DNA of 64,000 nucleotides from Ramlibacter monticola (GTDB lineage Bacteria > Pseudomonadota > Gammaproteobacteria > Burkholderiales > Burkholderiaceae_C), in the NCBI RefSeq assembly GCF_016722785.1, contig NZ_JAEQNE010000004.1, positions 273,501 through 337,500 of the forward strand, read 5' to 3'. A program made the translations under genes and the position numbers. Positions 44,852 to 53,978 of the stretch are shown piece by piece. Each line of letters opens with the position of its first letter. Position 1 is the stretch's first letter. The notes below the pieces were generated by a model. It made no database searches and was not told where the DNA came from. It was given only the letters and a program-made list of their open reading frames with translations.

Positions 44852-44865
44852 TTGATCCAGATCAA
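44852..44865. promoter_or_regulatory. Perfect FNR/ANR box upstream of the benzoyl-CoA reductase operon
   Basis: TTGATCCAGATCAA matches the FNR consensus TTGAT-N4-ATCAA at all ten defined positions. It lies 72 bp before the bzdN-like start. A protein with FNR cysteines and FNR-type DNA-contact residues is encoded at 56159-56950. Activation under oxygen limitation is the expected result. Confidence 0.88.
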
Positions 44866-44937
44866 CAACCAACACGCCCCATTGTTTTGCAATAGACGCA
44901 TTCCGGTACTGAAATACCAATTTAGGTGGAGCAAGAC

Positions 44938-46113
44938 ATGGAGACACAAGGAGCGAACCCCGAGGCCGGGCTGGACGAGATCCTGGAGTACTGCAACACC
45001 CTCAGGCAGTCGCCGCCGCCCGCGGACGACGCGCTGCCGGCAGGATTCACGGGCACCCTCGGTCACTTCCCCGTCTATTTCCCCGAGGAGATCGCGCACG
45101 CGGCGGGCCTGCTGCCCGTCAACGTCCTCGGCGGCGGCAACAAGCTGGAGCTCAAGCACGCGGACGCCCACATGGGCTCGTTCATCTGCTCCATCTGCCG
45201 CTCCACGACGGAGATGGGGCTGAACGGCCAGCTGCAGGGGCTCAAGGGCTTCATCACCCATCCGATCTGCGACGCGGCCAAGCATCTCGCCGGCATCTGG
45301 GCCCGCAACGTGCCGGACCAGCTCGCGCAGATCCTGTACCTGCCGCAGAACCCCAACACGCCCGGCGCGGTGCGCTTCGTCGCCGCGGAGTACCAGCGCC
45401 TGCGGGGCGAGCTTGAGCGCCGGTCGGGGCAGGAGGCCAGCGACGAAAAGCTGCGCGCCAGCCTCCGCGCCTACAACCGCAATCGCGCGCTGGTGCGCGA
45501 GCTGTACGCGCTCCGCCGCGACGAACCCTGGAAGGTGAGCTGCACGGAGTCCTACCTGCTGGTGCGGGCGCGCACCCGCATGGCCTGCGAGGCGCACAAC
45601 ACGCTGCTGGAGCGCGCGCTGGAGGGCATCCGGGCCCGTCGCCGCGCCGCGCAGGACAAGCCGCGGGTAGTGTTCGTCGGAGGCTTCTGCGAGCAGCCGC
45701 CGCTGGAGATGCTGGAGGCGATCGACGACAACTGCTACGTGGTCGACGACGACCTGCTGATCGGCCTGCGCTGGATCACGGGCGACGTGCCCCTCACCGG
45801 CGACCCGATCTGGGCGCTGGCCGAGAGCTTCGTGCAGCGTTCCGCGGCCAGCCCGGTGCAGCACGACGAGCGCAAGACCAAGGAAGGCTACCTGATGGAG
45901 ATGCTGGCCTCGAGCAAGGCCGAGGCGGCGATCGTCACGGCGGCCAAGTTCTGCGAGCCCGGCCTGGACGAACAGGTGGCCTGGTCCAAGCACTTCGACG
46001 AAGTCGGCGTGCAGTACCTCGTGCTGGAGTTCGAGGAAAAGATGACCTCCTTCGAGCAGATGGCGATGCAGCTCGAGACCTTCGCCGAATCCCTCCTCTT
46101 CGCCACCGCCTGA
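44938..46113 (+). CDS. bzdN: Benzoyl-CoA reductase, BzdN/BcrC-like subunit
   Basis: A 391-residue member of the HgdB / 2-hydroxyacyl-CoA dehydratase D fold. Conserved Cys-containing stretches include GSFICSICRSTTEM and THPICDAAKHL near the active-site cluster. With the O subunit it forms the catalytic part of the ATP-dependent, oxygen-sensitive reductase that reduces benzoyl-CoA to a cyclic diene. ATG 44938 is preferred to GTG 44926 because AGGTGGAG lies at proper distance. The gene order here (N-O-P-Q-ferredoxin) and subunit sizes match the Azoarcus bzdNOPQM type better than Thauera bcrCBAD. The exact aromatic substrate (benzoyl- or substituted benzoyl-CoA) is not proven. Confidence 0.85.
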   Translation: METQGANPEAGLDEILEYCNTLRQSPPPADDALPAGFTGTLGHFPVYFPEEIAHAAGLLPVNVLGGGNKLELKHADAHMGSFICSICRSTTEMGLNGQLQGLKGFITHPICDAAKHLAGIWARNVPDQLAQILYLPQNPNTPGAVRFVAAEYQRLRGELERRSGQEASDEKLRASLRAYNRNRALVRELYALRRDEPWKVSCTESYLLVRARTRMACEAHNTLLERALEGIRARRRAAQDKPRVVFVGGFCEQPPLEMLEAIDDNCYVVDDDLLIGLRWITGDVPLTGDPIWALAESFVQRSAASPVQHDERKTKEGYLMEMLASSKAEAAIVTAAKFCEPGLDEQVAWSKHFDEVGVQYLVLEFEEKMTSFEQMAMQLETFAESLLFATA

Positions 46114-46125
46114 CCGGAGCCGTCC

Positions 46126-47478
46126 ATGACCACCGAAATGCTCGAACGTCCCGCGTCGCAGGCACCCGCCGACGAATTCAACCCGATCCAGGAGGGGCAG
46201 CGCCTGATGAAGGCGTGGTACGCCGACCTCGAGAAGGCCAAGGAGCGCGGCCAGAAGGTCGCCAACGTGTTCGTGATGGGCAATGCCATCGAGATCCTGC
46301 GCACCTTCGACTTCCAGCTCGTCTTCCCCGAGATCAATTCGCTGCAGACCGGCGTGAAGAAGGTTTCCGAGGAGTACCTGCGCGAGTCGGAGGACTACGG
46401 CTACTCGCCCGACGTGTGCTCCTACGTCAAGGCCGACGTGGGGCTGATCCTGCGCCAGCAGAAGCATCCCGCGGGCACGATCCCCCACGCGGACATCGCC
46501 ATCACCTCGAACATGTGCAGCACGTTCATCAAGTGGGGCGAGATCTGGGAGCGCATGCTCAAGACGCCCACCTTCACGCTGGACCTGCCCGGCCAGCGCG
46601 GCTCGAACTGGCAGGTGCGCCGCGGCGATGCCCAGCACATGGCCGACTCGCAGTGGGTCGAGTCGCAGTTCCGGGACCTGATCATCCGGTGCGAGAACAT
46701 CACCGGCAAGCGCTTCGACCCCGAGAAGCTCGCGGTGGTCCAGGACCGCGTCAACCGCATGGTCTACCACTGGAACAACGTGATGGCGCTCAACCGGGTC
46801 TGCCCGGCGCCGTACAACGCGATGCTCGACGGTTTGACCTACATCGGCATCATGAACGTGTACCGCGGGACGGAGGAGGGCGTCGAGTACATGCGCCGGC
46901 TCGAGGAGCAATTGCGCGCCAAGGTCGCGCGCGGTGAAGGCCGTGTCAAGGAGGAGCGCTTCCGGCTGCTGTTCTCCGGCACGCCCTGCTACGTGTCCAT
47001 GCGCCGGCTGGTCGAACTGTTCGAGTCCTGGGGCGGTGTGTTCGCCTATTCCGACTACCTCACGTTCGCCGCCGGCGGCATGGATGCCGGCGAAATGGTC
47101 TACGACACTGCCCGCCCGCTCGAGAGCCTGGCCGAGATCTCCGCCCTGGCGGCGCAGCGGGGCCTGTCCAACCAGTTCTTCGCCCACGAGCGGCTGGCGC
47201 AGCAGATCCGCGAATACGACGTCGACGGCGTCGTGTTCCACGGCATCAAGAGCTGCCGCTTCGTCTCCTCCGGCATGGCCGACACGCGCAACTACCTCAA
47301 CCAGCGCATGAACATCCCCAGCCTCTATGTGGAGTCGGACCTGATCGACCCGCGCTACTGGTCCGACGCCCAGATCAAGAACCGCGTCGACGCCTTCTTC
47401 GAGTCGCTGCACCAGCGCGGCGGCCCGGCGCCTTCGGCCCGCGCGCAGGCCGCCATCGCCCAGGGGAGCCAGCCATGA
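46126..47478 (+). CDS. bzdO: Benzoyl-CoA reductase, BzdO/BcrB-like subunit
   Basis: A 450-residue HgdB-fold subunit, the second half of the catalytic module. Cys residues lie in [23 protein letters not shown] and [12 protein letters not shown], consistent with iron-sulfur and substrate-site ligation. GGAG lies 6 bp before the ATG, and the gene starts 12 bp after bzdN. Its stop overlaps the next ATG (ATGA), coupling it to the activator subunits. Confidence 0.87.
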   Translation: MTTEMLERPASQAPADEFNPIQEGQRLMKAWYADLEKAKERGQKVANVFVMGNAIEILRTFDFQLVFPEINSLQTGVKKVSEEYLRESEDYGYSPDVCSYVKADVGLILRQQKHPAGTIPHADIAITSNMCSTFIKWGEIWERMLKTPTFTLDLPGQRGSNWQVRRGDAQHMADSQWVESQFRDLIIRCENITGKRFDPEKLAVVQDRVNRMVYHWNNVMALNRVCPAPYNAMLDGLTYIGIMNVYRGTEEGVEYMRRLEEQLRAKVARGEGRVKEERFRLLFSGTPCYVSMRRLVELFESWGGVFAYSDYLTFAAGGMDAGEMVYDTARPLESLAEISALAAQRGLSNQFFAHERLAQQIREYDVDGVVFHGIKSCRFVSSGMADTRNYLNQRMNIPSLYVESDLIDPRYWSDAQIKNRVDAFFESLHQRGGPAPSARAQAAIAQGSQP

Positions 47479-48287
47479 GATACATCGGCGGAGTCGATGT
47501 CGGATCCACCCAGACCAAGGCGGTGATCATCGACGAGGAAGGCCAGGTCGTCGGGCGCGCGCTCCTCGACATGGAAACCAGCATGGTCACGATCGCCCAG
47601 GATGCCTTCCGCGCGGCCCTGGCCGACGCGGGCCTGCAGGAGGCGCAGGTGGCGCGCATCGCGAGCACCGGCTACGGGCGCTACAACGTGTCGTTCGGCC
47701 ACCAGCAGGTGACCGAGATCACCTGCCACGCGCGCGGCGCCGTCTCGCTGTTTCCCGGCACACGCACGGTGATCGACATCGGCGGGCAGGACACGAAGGC
47801 GATCGCCGTCAAGCCCGACGGGCAGGTGGCCGACTTCACCATGAACGACAAGTGCGCCGCCGGCACCGGGCGCTTCCTCGGCGCGGCGTCGTACGCGCTG
47901 GAGATGCCCCTGGGCGAACTCGGGCCGCTGGCGCTGAAGTCGCAGAACCCGGTGCGCATCACGACCACCTGCACCGTGTTCGCCGAGTCCGAGATCATCA
48001 GCCACCTGTCCAAGGGCATCCTGCCCGAGGACGTGCTCATGGGCGTGCACCAGGCGATCACCAGCCGCTGCGTGTCGCTGGCGCGCCGGGTGGGCGTGCA
48101 CTCGGAAGTCACGTTCACCGGCGGCGTGAGCCGCAACGTGGCGATGGTCAAGCTGCTGGAAGACGCGGTGGGAATGAAGATCAACGTGAGCCCGGACGCG
48201 CACTTCTGCGGCGCCCTGGGTGCGGCGCTGTTCGCCCGCGACCACGTGCTGGCGCAGGCCGCCGAACCGACCGCGGCCACCGCCTGA
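47475..48287 (+). CDS. bzdP: Benzoyl-CoA reductase, BzdP-like ATPase subunit
   Basis: A 270-residue ASKHA-type ATPase (BcrAD/BadFG family). The phosphate loop is [13 protein letters not shown] near the start. The two Cys that hold the shared [4Fe-4S] cluster in activases are at residues 127 ([11 protein letters not shown]) and 166 ([10 protein letters not shown]). ATP hydrolysis here drives low-potential electrons from ferredoxin into the catalytic N-O module. Confidence 0.88.
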   Translation: MRYIGGVDVGSTQTKAVIIDEEGQVVGRALLDMETSMVTIAQDAFRAALADAGLQEAQVARIASTGYGRYNVSFGHQQVTEITCHARGAVSLFPGTRTVIDIGGQDTKAIAVKPDGQVADFTMNDKCAAGTGRFLGAASYALEMPLGELGPLALKSQNPVRITTTCTVFAESEIISHLSKGILPEDVLMGVHQAITSRCVSLARRVGVHSEVTFTGGVSRNVAMVKLLEDAVGMKINVSPDAHFCGALGAALFARDHVLAQAAEPTAATA

Positions 48288-48296
48288 GGAGGAAAG

Positions 48297-49274
48297 ATGA
48301 TCTACGTTGTTGGACTCGACATCGGATCGACCTACACCAAGGCGATCGCGCTCGACGGCGACCGCAAGGTCGTGGGCACCGCCGTGCGGCGGACCGGATT
48401 CAAGCTGGCGCAGGCTTCCGAAGCGGTCTTCGAGGACCTGCTGGCGAACGCCGGCCTGCAGCGCGGGGACGTGACCTACGTCGGCGCGACCGGCTACGGC
48501 CGCTACACCGTCCCCTACCGCCATGCGCAGATCACGGAACTGACGGCGCACGCACAGGCGGCGGTGCACCTGTTCCCCGACACCCGCACCATCCTCGACA
48601 TCGGCGGCCAGGACATCAAGGCCATCAAGGTCGACGAGCAGGGACGGGTGAAGGCCTTCCGCCTGAACGACAAGTGCGCGGCCGGCACCGGCGCCTTCCT
48701 CGAGAAGACCGCCCGCTACCTGGGCCTGACCACGGAGGACATCGGCCCCTACGCGCTGCGCTCGACCGCGCCCAAGGCGATCAGCAGCGTCTGCGCGGTG
48801 TTCGCCGAGTCGGAAGTGATCAACCACCTGTCCAACGGCATCCCCGCCGAGGACATCATGATGGGCGCGATGGTCTCGTTGGGCGGGCGCGCGATCCAGT
48901 TGATGCGCCGCGTCGGCCTGGAGCCGGGCTACATGCTCACCGGCGGCATGACGCGCAACGAGGCGATGGTGAAGGCGCTCGAGGAGGCGCTCGGCGAGAA
49001 GTTCCACGTCGCGCCGAACGGGCTCGGCCAGCTCAATGGCGCCTACGGCGCGGCCTACCTGGGGCTGCGGCGGGTGGAGAAGCTGCTGGCCGAGGGCAAG
49101 CCGATCCCGCCCACGGCCGCCCAGCTCGGGCAGGTCCAGGGGACCCAGACCGTGCGGCGCTGGTCGGCGATGGCCGCGACGCGCAGCCGCTTCGAGCCCT
49201 GCGCGGGCCCCGGCGAGTGCCCGGTGGTCGTCGTCAAGAAGGCACCGGCGCCAGCGGAGCGGGCCACCGCCTGA
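48297..49274 (+). CDS. bzdQ: Benzoyl-CoA reductase, BzdQ-like ATPase subunit
   Basis: A 325-residue partner of BzdP in the activator module. It has the ASKHA start GLDIGSTYTKAI, the cluster Cys in [12 protein letters not shown] and VCAVFAESEVIN, and a C-terminal extension of about 40 residues with one extra Cys (EPCAGPGECP). It lies 9 bp after bzdP with AGGAGG before the ATG. Confidence 0.88.
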   Translation: MIYVVGLDIGSTYTKAIALDGDRKVVGTAVRRTGFKLAQASEAVFEDLLANAGLQRGDVTYVGATGYGRYTVPYRHAQITELTAHAQAAVHLFPDTRTILDIGGQDIKAIKVDEQGRVKAFRLNDKCAAGTGAFLEKTARYLGLTTEDIGPYALRSTAPKAISSVCAVFAESEVINHLSNGIPAEDIMMGAMVSLGGRAIQLMRRVGLEPGYMLTGGMTRNEAMVKALEEALGEKFHVAPNGLGQLNGAYGAAYLGLRRVEKLLAEGKPIPPTAAQLGQVQGTQTVRRWSAMAATRSRFEPCAGPGECPVVVVKKAPAPAERATA

Positions 49275-49302
49275 GGATGTTCGCGTCAACCTGGAGGGCC
49301 CC

Positions 49303-49629
49303 ATGACCCACGTCGTCACCGAAGCGTGCATCAACTGCAAGCACACCGACTGCGTCGAGGTGTGCCCCGCCGACGCCTTCCGCGAGGGGCGGAACTTCCT
49401 GGTCATCGATGCCGACACCTGCGTCGACTGCATGGCCTGCGTCCCCGCCTGCCCCACCAACGCCATCTACGCGGACAGCGACGTCCCCGCCGACCAGCGC
49501 AAGTTCATCGCGCTGAACGCGGAGCTCGCGCGCGACTGGCCGAGCATCGTGAAGCGGCGCGACCCCTTGCCCGATGCGGCGCGCTGGGCGGGCGTCGCCG
49601 CGAAGTTCGACCAGCTGCAGCACCCATGA
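49303..49629 (+). CDS. bzdM: FdxA-like ferredoxin, likely electron donor to the reductase
   Basis: A 108-residue ferredoxin with C-x2-C-x4-C-x3-CP (CINCKHTDCVEVCP) and C-x2-C-x2-C-x3-CP (CVDCMACVPACP) motifs. These hold two iron-sulfur clusters, with a FdxA-like C-terminal tail. It sits 28 bp after bzdQ with GGAGG upstream, the place of bzdM in the Azoarcus bzd operon. It would pass low-potential electrons to the BzdPQ activator. Confidence 0.85.
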   Translation: MTHVVTEACINCKHTDCVEVCPADAFREGRNFLVIDADTCVDCMACVPACPTNAIYADSDVPADQRKFIALNAELARDWPSIVKRRDPLPDAARWAGVAAKFDQLQHP

Positions 49630-49657
49630 CACGGCGCGCGGCAGACGGAGGACCACG

Positions 49658-50101
49658 ATGGAAACGATCACCAGCTTCATGCAGCAGGACCACGTCGTCA
49701 TCGACGGGTTCGCCGGGCGCGCCTTCCAGGCCGCCGCCGCGCGCGACTGGAACGCCCTCCAGCGGGAAGGGGGCGAATTCCTGCGCCGCCTGCGACGCCA
49801 CATCGACATGGAGGAGACCGTGCTCTTCCCGGCCTTCGAGCAGCGCACCGGCATGGTGGAGGCTGGCCCGAGCCGCCAGATGCGGATCGAGCACCAGCTG
49901 ATGCAACCGGTCCTCGCCGGGATGGAGCGGGCGGTGACGGAGAAGGACGGTGCCGGCTTCCGGCACGGCGTGAAGGCGCTGTTCGACCTCCTGCAGCCGC
50001 ACAACGTGAAGGAGGAGCAGATGCTGTACCCGATGCTCGACGAGTCCGGGCGCGACGCTGCGCACGCGCTGCTGCTGAAGGTGAAGGCGATGGCCGTCTG
50101 A
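49658..50101 (+). CDS. Hemerythrin-like (HHE) domain protein
   Basis: A 147-residue all-helical protein with the spaced His/Glu ligands of a hemerythrin-type di-iron site: MQQDHVVIDG, LRRHIDMEETVLFPAFE, RIEHQLM and LQPHNVKEEQMLYPML. These proteins bind oxygen or NO or sense iron. It follows the ferredoxin gene at 28 bp with GGAGG, so it is probably part of the FNR-driven transcript. It may protect the oxygen-sensitive reductase or respond to NO. Confidence 0.85.
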   Translation: METITSFMQQDHVVIDGFAGRAFQAAAARDWNALQREGGEFLRRLRRHIDMEETVLFPAFEQRTGMVEAGPSRQMRIEHQLMQPVLAGMERAVTEKDGAGFRHGVKALFDLLQPHNVKEEQMLYPMLDESGRDAAHALLLKVKAMAV

Positions 50102-50149
50102 GGGGGCGCATCGGCGCGAAGCGGTGGCGGCCGATCCTACAATCGCCGC

Positions 50150-51442
50150 ATGCCTCCCGGCCGCGTCGAGATCGGCACCCCCGCGCCGGACAGGCCCTCC
50201 CGGCCAGGGAGGTGGAGTGCCGCGCTGCTGCTGTCGGCGCCGCACAAGTTGTGCTTCTTCTGGGCCGGGGTCCAGTGGGGGCTCGCCGCCCTGTGGTGGG
50301 CCGCTGCCCAGTTCGCGCAGGCCTCGGGCATGGCCTGGCCCTGGCGGGTTCCTCCGACCGCCGCCCACGGCCTGTGGTTCGGCCTCGGACCCATGCCCCT
50401 TTTCATCGCCGGCTTCATGTTCACCGCCGGTCCGCGCTGGCTGCGCCGCCCGCCGGTCGAAGCGCGCGCGCTGCGCATGCCGGTCGCCGTGTTCAGCGCG
50501 GGCTGGGCTGTCGCCGTCGCCGGCTTTCACGCAGGCGCGGCACTGGCGGCGCTCGGAATCGGCCTGGCCGCACTCGCGTGGAGCCTGCTGGCGATTCGCA
50601 TGCTGCGCCTGGTGGCCGGCAGCACGGAGGACGACCGCCGGCACGCCGGGATCGTCGCTGCCGCGGCGGTGGCGATCCTCGCCGCCCTCGCCGCGGCCGC
50701 CATCGCGCTGGCCCTGGAACGGCCGGACGCGCTGGGACCGATCGTGCGCGCAGGGTTGTGGTGGGGCATCGCCCTGGTGTTCGTGGTCGTCTCGCACCGC
50801 ATGCTGCCCTTCCTGGGCGAAGGGGCCTGGGCGCGGCTGGATGCGCGCTGGCCGGACTGGCCCTTGTGGACGCTGGCGTCGGTGCCCGTGGTGCAGGGCA
50901 CCGCCGCGCTCGCCGTTCCCTGGCTGGAAACGCAGCCGGCCCTGCGCTGGCTGGTGGCGGCCCACCTGGCCATCGCGGCCGCCTTGAGCCTGCGGCTGTC
51001 GCTGCGTTGGCTGGGCAGCGCGCCCCTGAAGCAGCCGATGGTGGCGATGCTGTTCCGGCCCCTGCTGTGGTGGGACGCCGCCTTGTGCCTGTTCGCTTGC
51101 GCCTGGCTGCCGGTGATGGACGTGGCGACCGCAGCCCGTTTCGGCACGGCGGCCCTGCACGCGCTCACGCTGGGCTACCTGGGTGGGACCATGCTCGCCA
51201 TGGTGACGCGGGTCAGCGCCACCCACAGCGGCCGCGCGCAGGCGATCGATGGCGTCGCGCGTCGGCTGCACGGGCTGCTGCAAGCCACCGTGTTCGTCCG
51301 CGTGCTGGCGGCCTTGTGGCCCGCGGCGGGCGCCATCCTGCTGCCGGTCGCGGCGGCCGGGTGGCTGGCAGTCGCCGCAACGTGGGCGCTGCGGCACGGC
51401 CGCTGGCTGGGGCAGCCCCGGGCGGACGGCCGCCCGGGGTGA
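50150..51442 (+). CDS. NnrS family membrane protein
   Basis: A 430-residue inner membrane protein with about twelve hydrophobic helices and NnrS-type His positions in membrane segments (SAPHKLCFFWAG, SHRMLPFLGEG, ALTLGYLGGTMLAMVTRVS). NnrS proteins bind heme and copper and protect against nitric oxide. The ATG lacks a ribosome binding site, and TACAAT 6 bp upstream suggests a leaderless transcript with its own start. Placement after the hemerythrin gene supports a nitrosative or low-oxygen role. Confidence 0.88.
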   Translation: MPPGRVEIGTPAPDRPSRPGRWSAALLLSAPHKLCFFWAGVQWGLAALWWAAAQFAQASGMAWPWRVPPTAAHGLWFGLGPMPLFIAGFMFTAGPRWLRRPPVEARALRMPVAVFSAGWAVAVAGFHAGAALAALGIGLAALAWSLLAIRMLRLVAGSTEDDRRHAGIVAAAAVAILAALAAAAIALALERPDALGPIVRAGLWWGIALVFVVVSHRMLPFLGEGAWARLDARWPDWPLWTLASVPVVQGTAALAVPWLETQPALRWLVAAHLAIAAALSLRLSLRWLGSAPLKQPMVAMLFRPLLWWDAALCLFACAWLPVMDVATAARFGTAALHALTLGYLGGTMLAMVTRVSATHSGRAQAIDGVARRLHGLLQATVFVRVLAALWPAAGAILLPVAAAGWLAVAATWALRHGRWLGQPRADGRPG

Positions 51443-51477
51443 GCCACCCCGGCCCTCCCGGGGAGAGAGCGGTCGAC

Positions 51478-51687
51478 CTACGCGGCAGCCGCGCGCGAAC
51501 CCGCGCGCCGCGCGACCTCCATCGCCTGCGTCAGCACCGCGCGGTCGCCCACGTGGTTGGCCAGCACGAGCAGCAGGCGGGCCTGGAACAGCGTCGCCTG
51601 TTCTTCGTCGAGGTCGCGCTGCATGCCGATCAGCTCCTGGTAGAAGTCGTCCGGATCGGGAATGTTGGGTTGGAGCTGGAGCGTCAT
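51478..51687 (-). CDS. DUF2783 protein
   Basis: A 69-residue helical protein of the DUF2783 family (IPDPDDFYQELIGMQRDLDE, then FQARLLLVLANHVGD). DUF2783 genes usually follow flavin monooxygenases of aromatic pathways, as here: its ATG overlaps the monooxygenase TGA. The function is unknown; an accessory or stabilising role is inferred. Confidence 0.8.
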   Translation of the reverse strand: MTLQLQPNIPDPDDFYQELIGMQRDLDEEQATLFQARLLLVLANHVGDRAVLTQAMEVARRAGSRAAAA

Positions 51688-53306
51688 GCGGCCTCCTTCA
51701 GGTTGCAGGCGCGCGCCAGCGCGGCCCGGATGCGGGTGGGATCGAAGGTACGCCAGCGCGCCGCGACGTGGCGGTCGGGCCGCAGCAGGTACACGGTGCC
51801 GGGCTGCGCGTCGTAGCGCTGCGCCAGCAGGCCCTCGGCATCGCTGAAGTCGCGGCCCACGCACACCACCTGCGCGCTGACGTCGCCCACGCTCACCTGC
51901 GCGGCCGGCGCCTCGGGCGCGAACACCAGCAGCGAGAAGCCCGCGGGCAGCTGGTTCAGGAACCACAGGTTCTCGCCGCGGCGCTTCACCGGCGCGTCGG
52001 CGCAGTTGGTGCCGGGACGCATCGCGCCCGCGAAGCCGTCCTCGTCCGGCGTGTTCAGCGAAGACTGCACGTAGGGCGTCGGAGTCGACAGCCGGCCGCT
52101 GTTCACGAGCTTGCGCGCGAAGGGGTGTTCCTCCGCCAGCTGCAGCACCGCATCGCGCAGCGCGCGGCTGGCGCGGCTCTTGGGCGTGATGAAGTCGGTG
52201 GAGCGGGTGGAGTTCAGCAGGTTGTCGTCGGCCGCGAAGGCGCGCTCCTCGTGATAGGTATCGAGCAGGGTGGCGGGCGCCTGGCCATCGAGCACCAGCT
52301 TGAGCTTCCAGACCAGGTTGTCCACGTCCTGGATGCCCGTGTTGGCGCCGCGGGCGCCGAAGGGCGAGACCTGGTGCGCCGCGTCGCCGGCGAACAGCAC
52401 GCGGCCATAGCGGAACTCGTCGATGCGGCGGCAGGCGAACTGGTACACCGAGACCCATTCGAGCTCGAACTCCACGTCCTTGCCCAGCATCGCCTGGATG
52501 CGCGGGATGACGTTTTCCGGCTTCTTCTCTTCCGCCGGGTCGGCGTCCCATCCGAGCTGGAAGTCGATGCGCCAGACGTTGTCGCACTCGCGGTGCAGCA
52601 GCACGCTCTGGCCGCGGTGGAAGGGCGGGTCGAACCAGAACCAGCGCTCGGTCGGGAAGTCCGCCTTCATCACCACGTCGGCGATCAGGAAGCGGTCCTG
52701 GAAGAACTGGCCGGTGAACTCGGCACCGACCATCTTGCGCGTGTCGCTGTTGGCGCCGTCGCAGGCGATCACCCAGTCGGCCTCCAACTGGAAGATGCCG
52801 TCCGGGGTTTCCAGCGTGAGCCTGGCATGGTCGGCTTCCTGCACCAGGCTGATCAGCTTGTGCTTCCAGCGCAGGTCCACCAGCTCGCTCTTTCCGCAGG
52901 CCTCGACCAGGTACTCCTCCAGGTAGTACTGCTGCAGGTTGATCATCGCGGGCATCTTGTGCCCTTCCTCAGGCAGCAGGTCGAACTGGTAGACCAGGTC
53001 GTCGTGGAAGAAGACCTTGCCGACCTTCCAGTTCACGCCCCGGCGCACCATGGCCTCGCCCACGCCGAGGCGGTCCCAGATCTCCAGGGGCCGCTTGGCG
53101 TAGCAGACGGCGCGCGAGCCGACGCTGACGGTGTTGTTGTCGTCCAGCAGCACGCAGGGGATGCCGCGGCTCGCGCATTCGAGCGCGGCGGTCAAGCCGA
53201 TCGGGCCGGCGCCGACGATCACGACGGGATGGCGCCTGACCGTCCCGAGACGCTGTTCCTCGGACTGCCGGTAGGCGAACTCGGGATAGGTATAGGTCTT
53301 CTGCAC
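51684..53306 (-). CDS. FAD-dependent aromatic monooxygenase (class A)
   Basis: A protein of about 540 residues with the three fingerprints of flavin hydroxylases. These are the GxGxxG fold (VVIVGAGPIGLTAALECASRG region, about 27-45), the DG motif (WVIACDGANSDTRK) and the GD motif (VLFAGDAAHQVSPFGARGAN). A thioredoxin-like C-terminal domain (about 430-540) places it with MhpA/PheA-type phenol hydroxylases. It would add a hydroxyl to an aromatic acid using NAD(P)H and oxygen. The start is probably GTG 53306, with GAGG at good spacing after the VOC stop. It is the middle gene of the MarR-controlled operon. Confidence 0.88.
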   Translation of the reverse strand: MQKTYTYPEFAYRQSEEQRLGTVRRHPVVIVGAGPIGLTAALECASRGIPCVLLDDNNTVSVGSRAVCYAKRPLEIWDRLGVGEAMVRRGVNWKVGKVFFHDDLVYQFDLLPEEGHKMPAMINLQQYYLEEYLVEACGKSELVDLRWKHKLISLVQEADHARLTLETPDGIFQLEADWVIACDGANSDTRKMVGAEFTGQFFQDRFLIADVVMKADFPTERWFWFDPPFHRGQSVLLHRECDNVWRIDFQLGWDADPAEEKKPENVIPRIQAMLGKDVEFELEWVSVYQFACRRIDEFRYGRVLFAGDAAHQVSPFGARGANTGIQDVDNLVWKLKLVLDGQAPATLLDTYHEERAFAADDNLLNSTRSTDFITPKSRASRALRDAVLQLAEEHPFARKLVNSGRLSTPTPYVQSSLNTPDEDGFAGAMRPGTNCADAPVKRRGENLWFLNQLPAGFSLLVFAPEAPAAQVSVGDVSAQVVCVGRDFSDAEGLLAQRYDAQPGTVYLLRPDRHVAARWRTFDPTRIRAALARACNLKEAA

Positions 53307-53314
53307 CACGCCCC

Positions 53315-53851
53315 TCACTGCGCGAGTTCGCTTTCGTGCATCCACGCGGCGTGCTTGGGCGCGCGCTTGGTCTTCGACCACTCCTCCAGCATCTCCCACT
53401 TCACGTCGTCGAGCTGCTTCATCTGCTCCGGCGTCGCGCAGTCGAAGCACAGCTCGAGGCGATGCCCGTTCGGGTCGTAGAAGTAGATCGACTTGAAGAT
53501 CGTGTGGTCGGTCACGCCCACCACGGGGATGCCGGCCGCCTCCAGGCGCGCCTTGGCCTCGAGCATCACCGCCTCGCTCTCGACCTTGAAGCAGATGTGC
53601 TGGACCCAGTCGGGCGTGTTCGGGTCGCGGCCCATCGGGGGCGAGTTCGGGATCTCGAAGAAGGCCAGGATGTTGCCGTTGCCGGCGTCCATGAACAGGT
53701 GCATGTAGGGGTCGGCCGCCTTGGTGGAGGGGACGCGGTCTTCGGCGATCGCGAGCACGAACTCCATGTTCAGGTACTTGCGGTACCACTCGACGGTCTC
53801 CTTGGCGTCGCGGCAGCGGTAGGCGACGTGGTGGATGCGCTGGATCTTCAT
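53315..53851 (-). CDS. VOC family protein (possible extradiol-type dioxygenase)
   Basis: A 178-residue protein with the two beta-alpha-beta-beta-beta modules of the glyoxalase/extradiol dioxygenase superfamily. Likely metal ligands are the His in RIHHVAYRC (about residue 7-8), the His in WVQHICFKV and the Glu in GHRLELCFD, a 2-His-1-Glu set. It is the first gene of a MarR-controlled operon with a flavin hydroxylase. It could open the ring of the hydroxylated product or act as a lyase; the reaction is not established. Confidence 0.75.
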   Translation of the reverse strand: MKIQRIHHVAYRCRDAKETVEWYRKYLNMEFVLAIAEDRVPSTKAADPYMHLFMDAGNGNILAFFEIPNSPPMGRDPNTPDWVQHICFKVESEAVMLEAKARLEAAGIPVVGVTDHTIFKSIYFYDPNGHRLELCFDCATPEQMKQLDDVKWEMLEEWSKTKRAPKHAAWMHESELAQ

Positions 53852-53877
53852 CTTCGAACTCCTTCGATGGCCTTGGG

Positions 53878-53922
53878 TAGTAACGACGGTTACTATCCTA
53901 GCCGACCCGGTCGTTCCCGCAA
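53878..53922 (-). promoter_or_regulatory. Promoter and MarR operator of the VOC operon
   Basis: On the minus strand, -35 TTGCGG (53922-53917) and -10 TAGGAT (53900-53895) are 16 bp apart. TAGTAAC (53878-53884) and GTTACTA (53889-53895) form a perfect palindrome covering the start point, so a bound repressor would block transcription. The operator resembles the one in front of marR. Confidence 0.7.
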
Positions 53923-53978
53923 GCGCTTTTTTCATAGGTGTAAACACCGATGCGACCGGCCGCCGCGCTGGCACGTGG

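Noticed and set aside
44827..47412. Minus-strand open frame of 861 codons opposite bzdN/bzdO
   Set aside because: Shadow frame; the plus-strand genes have clear families, overlaps and ribosome binding sites.
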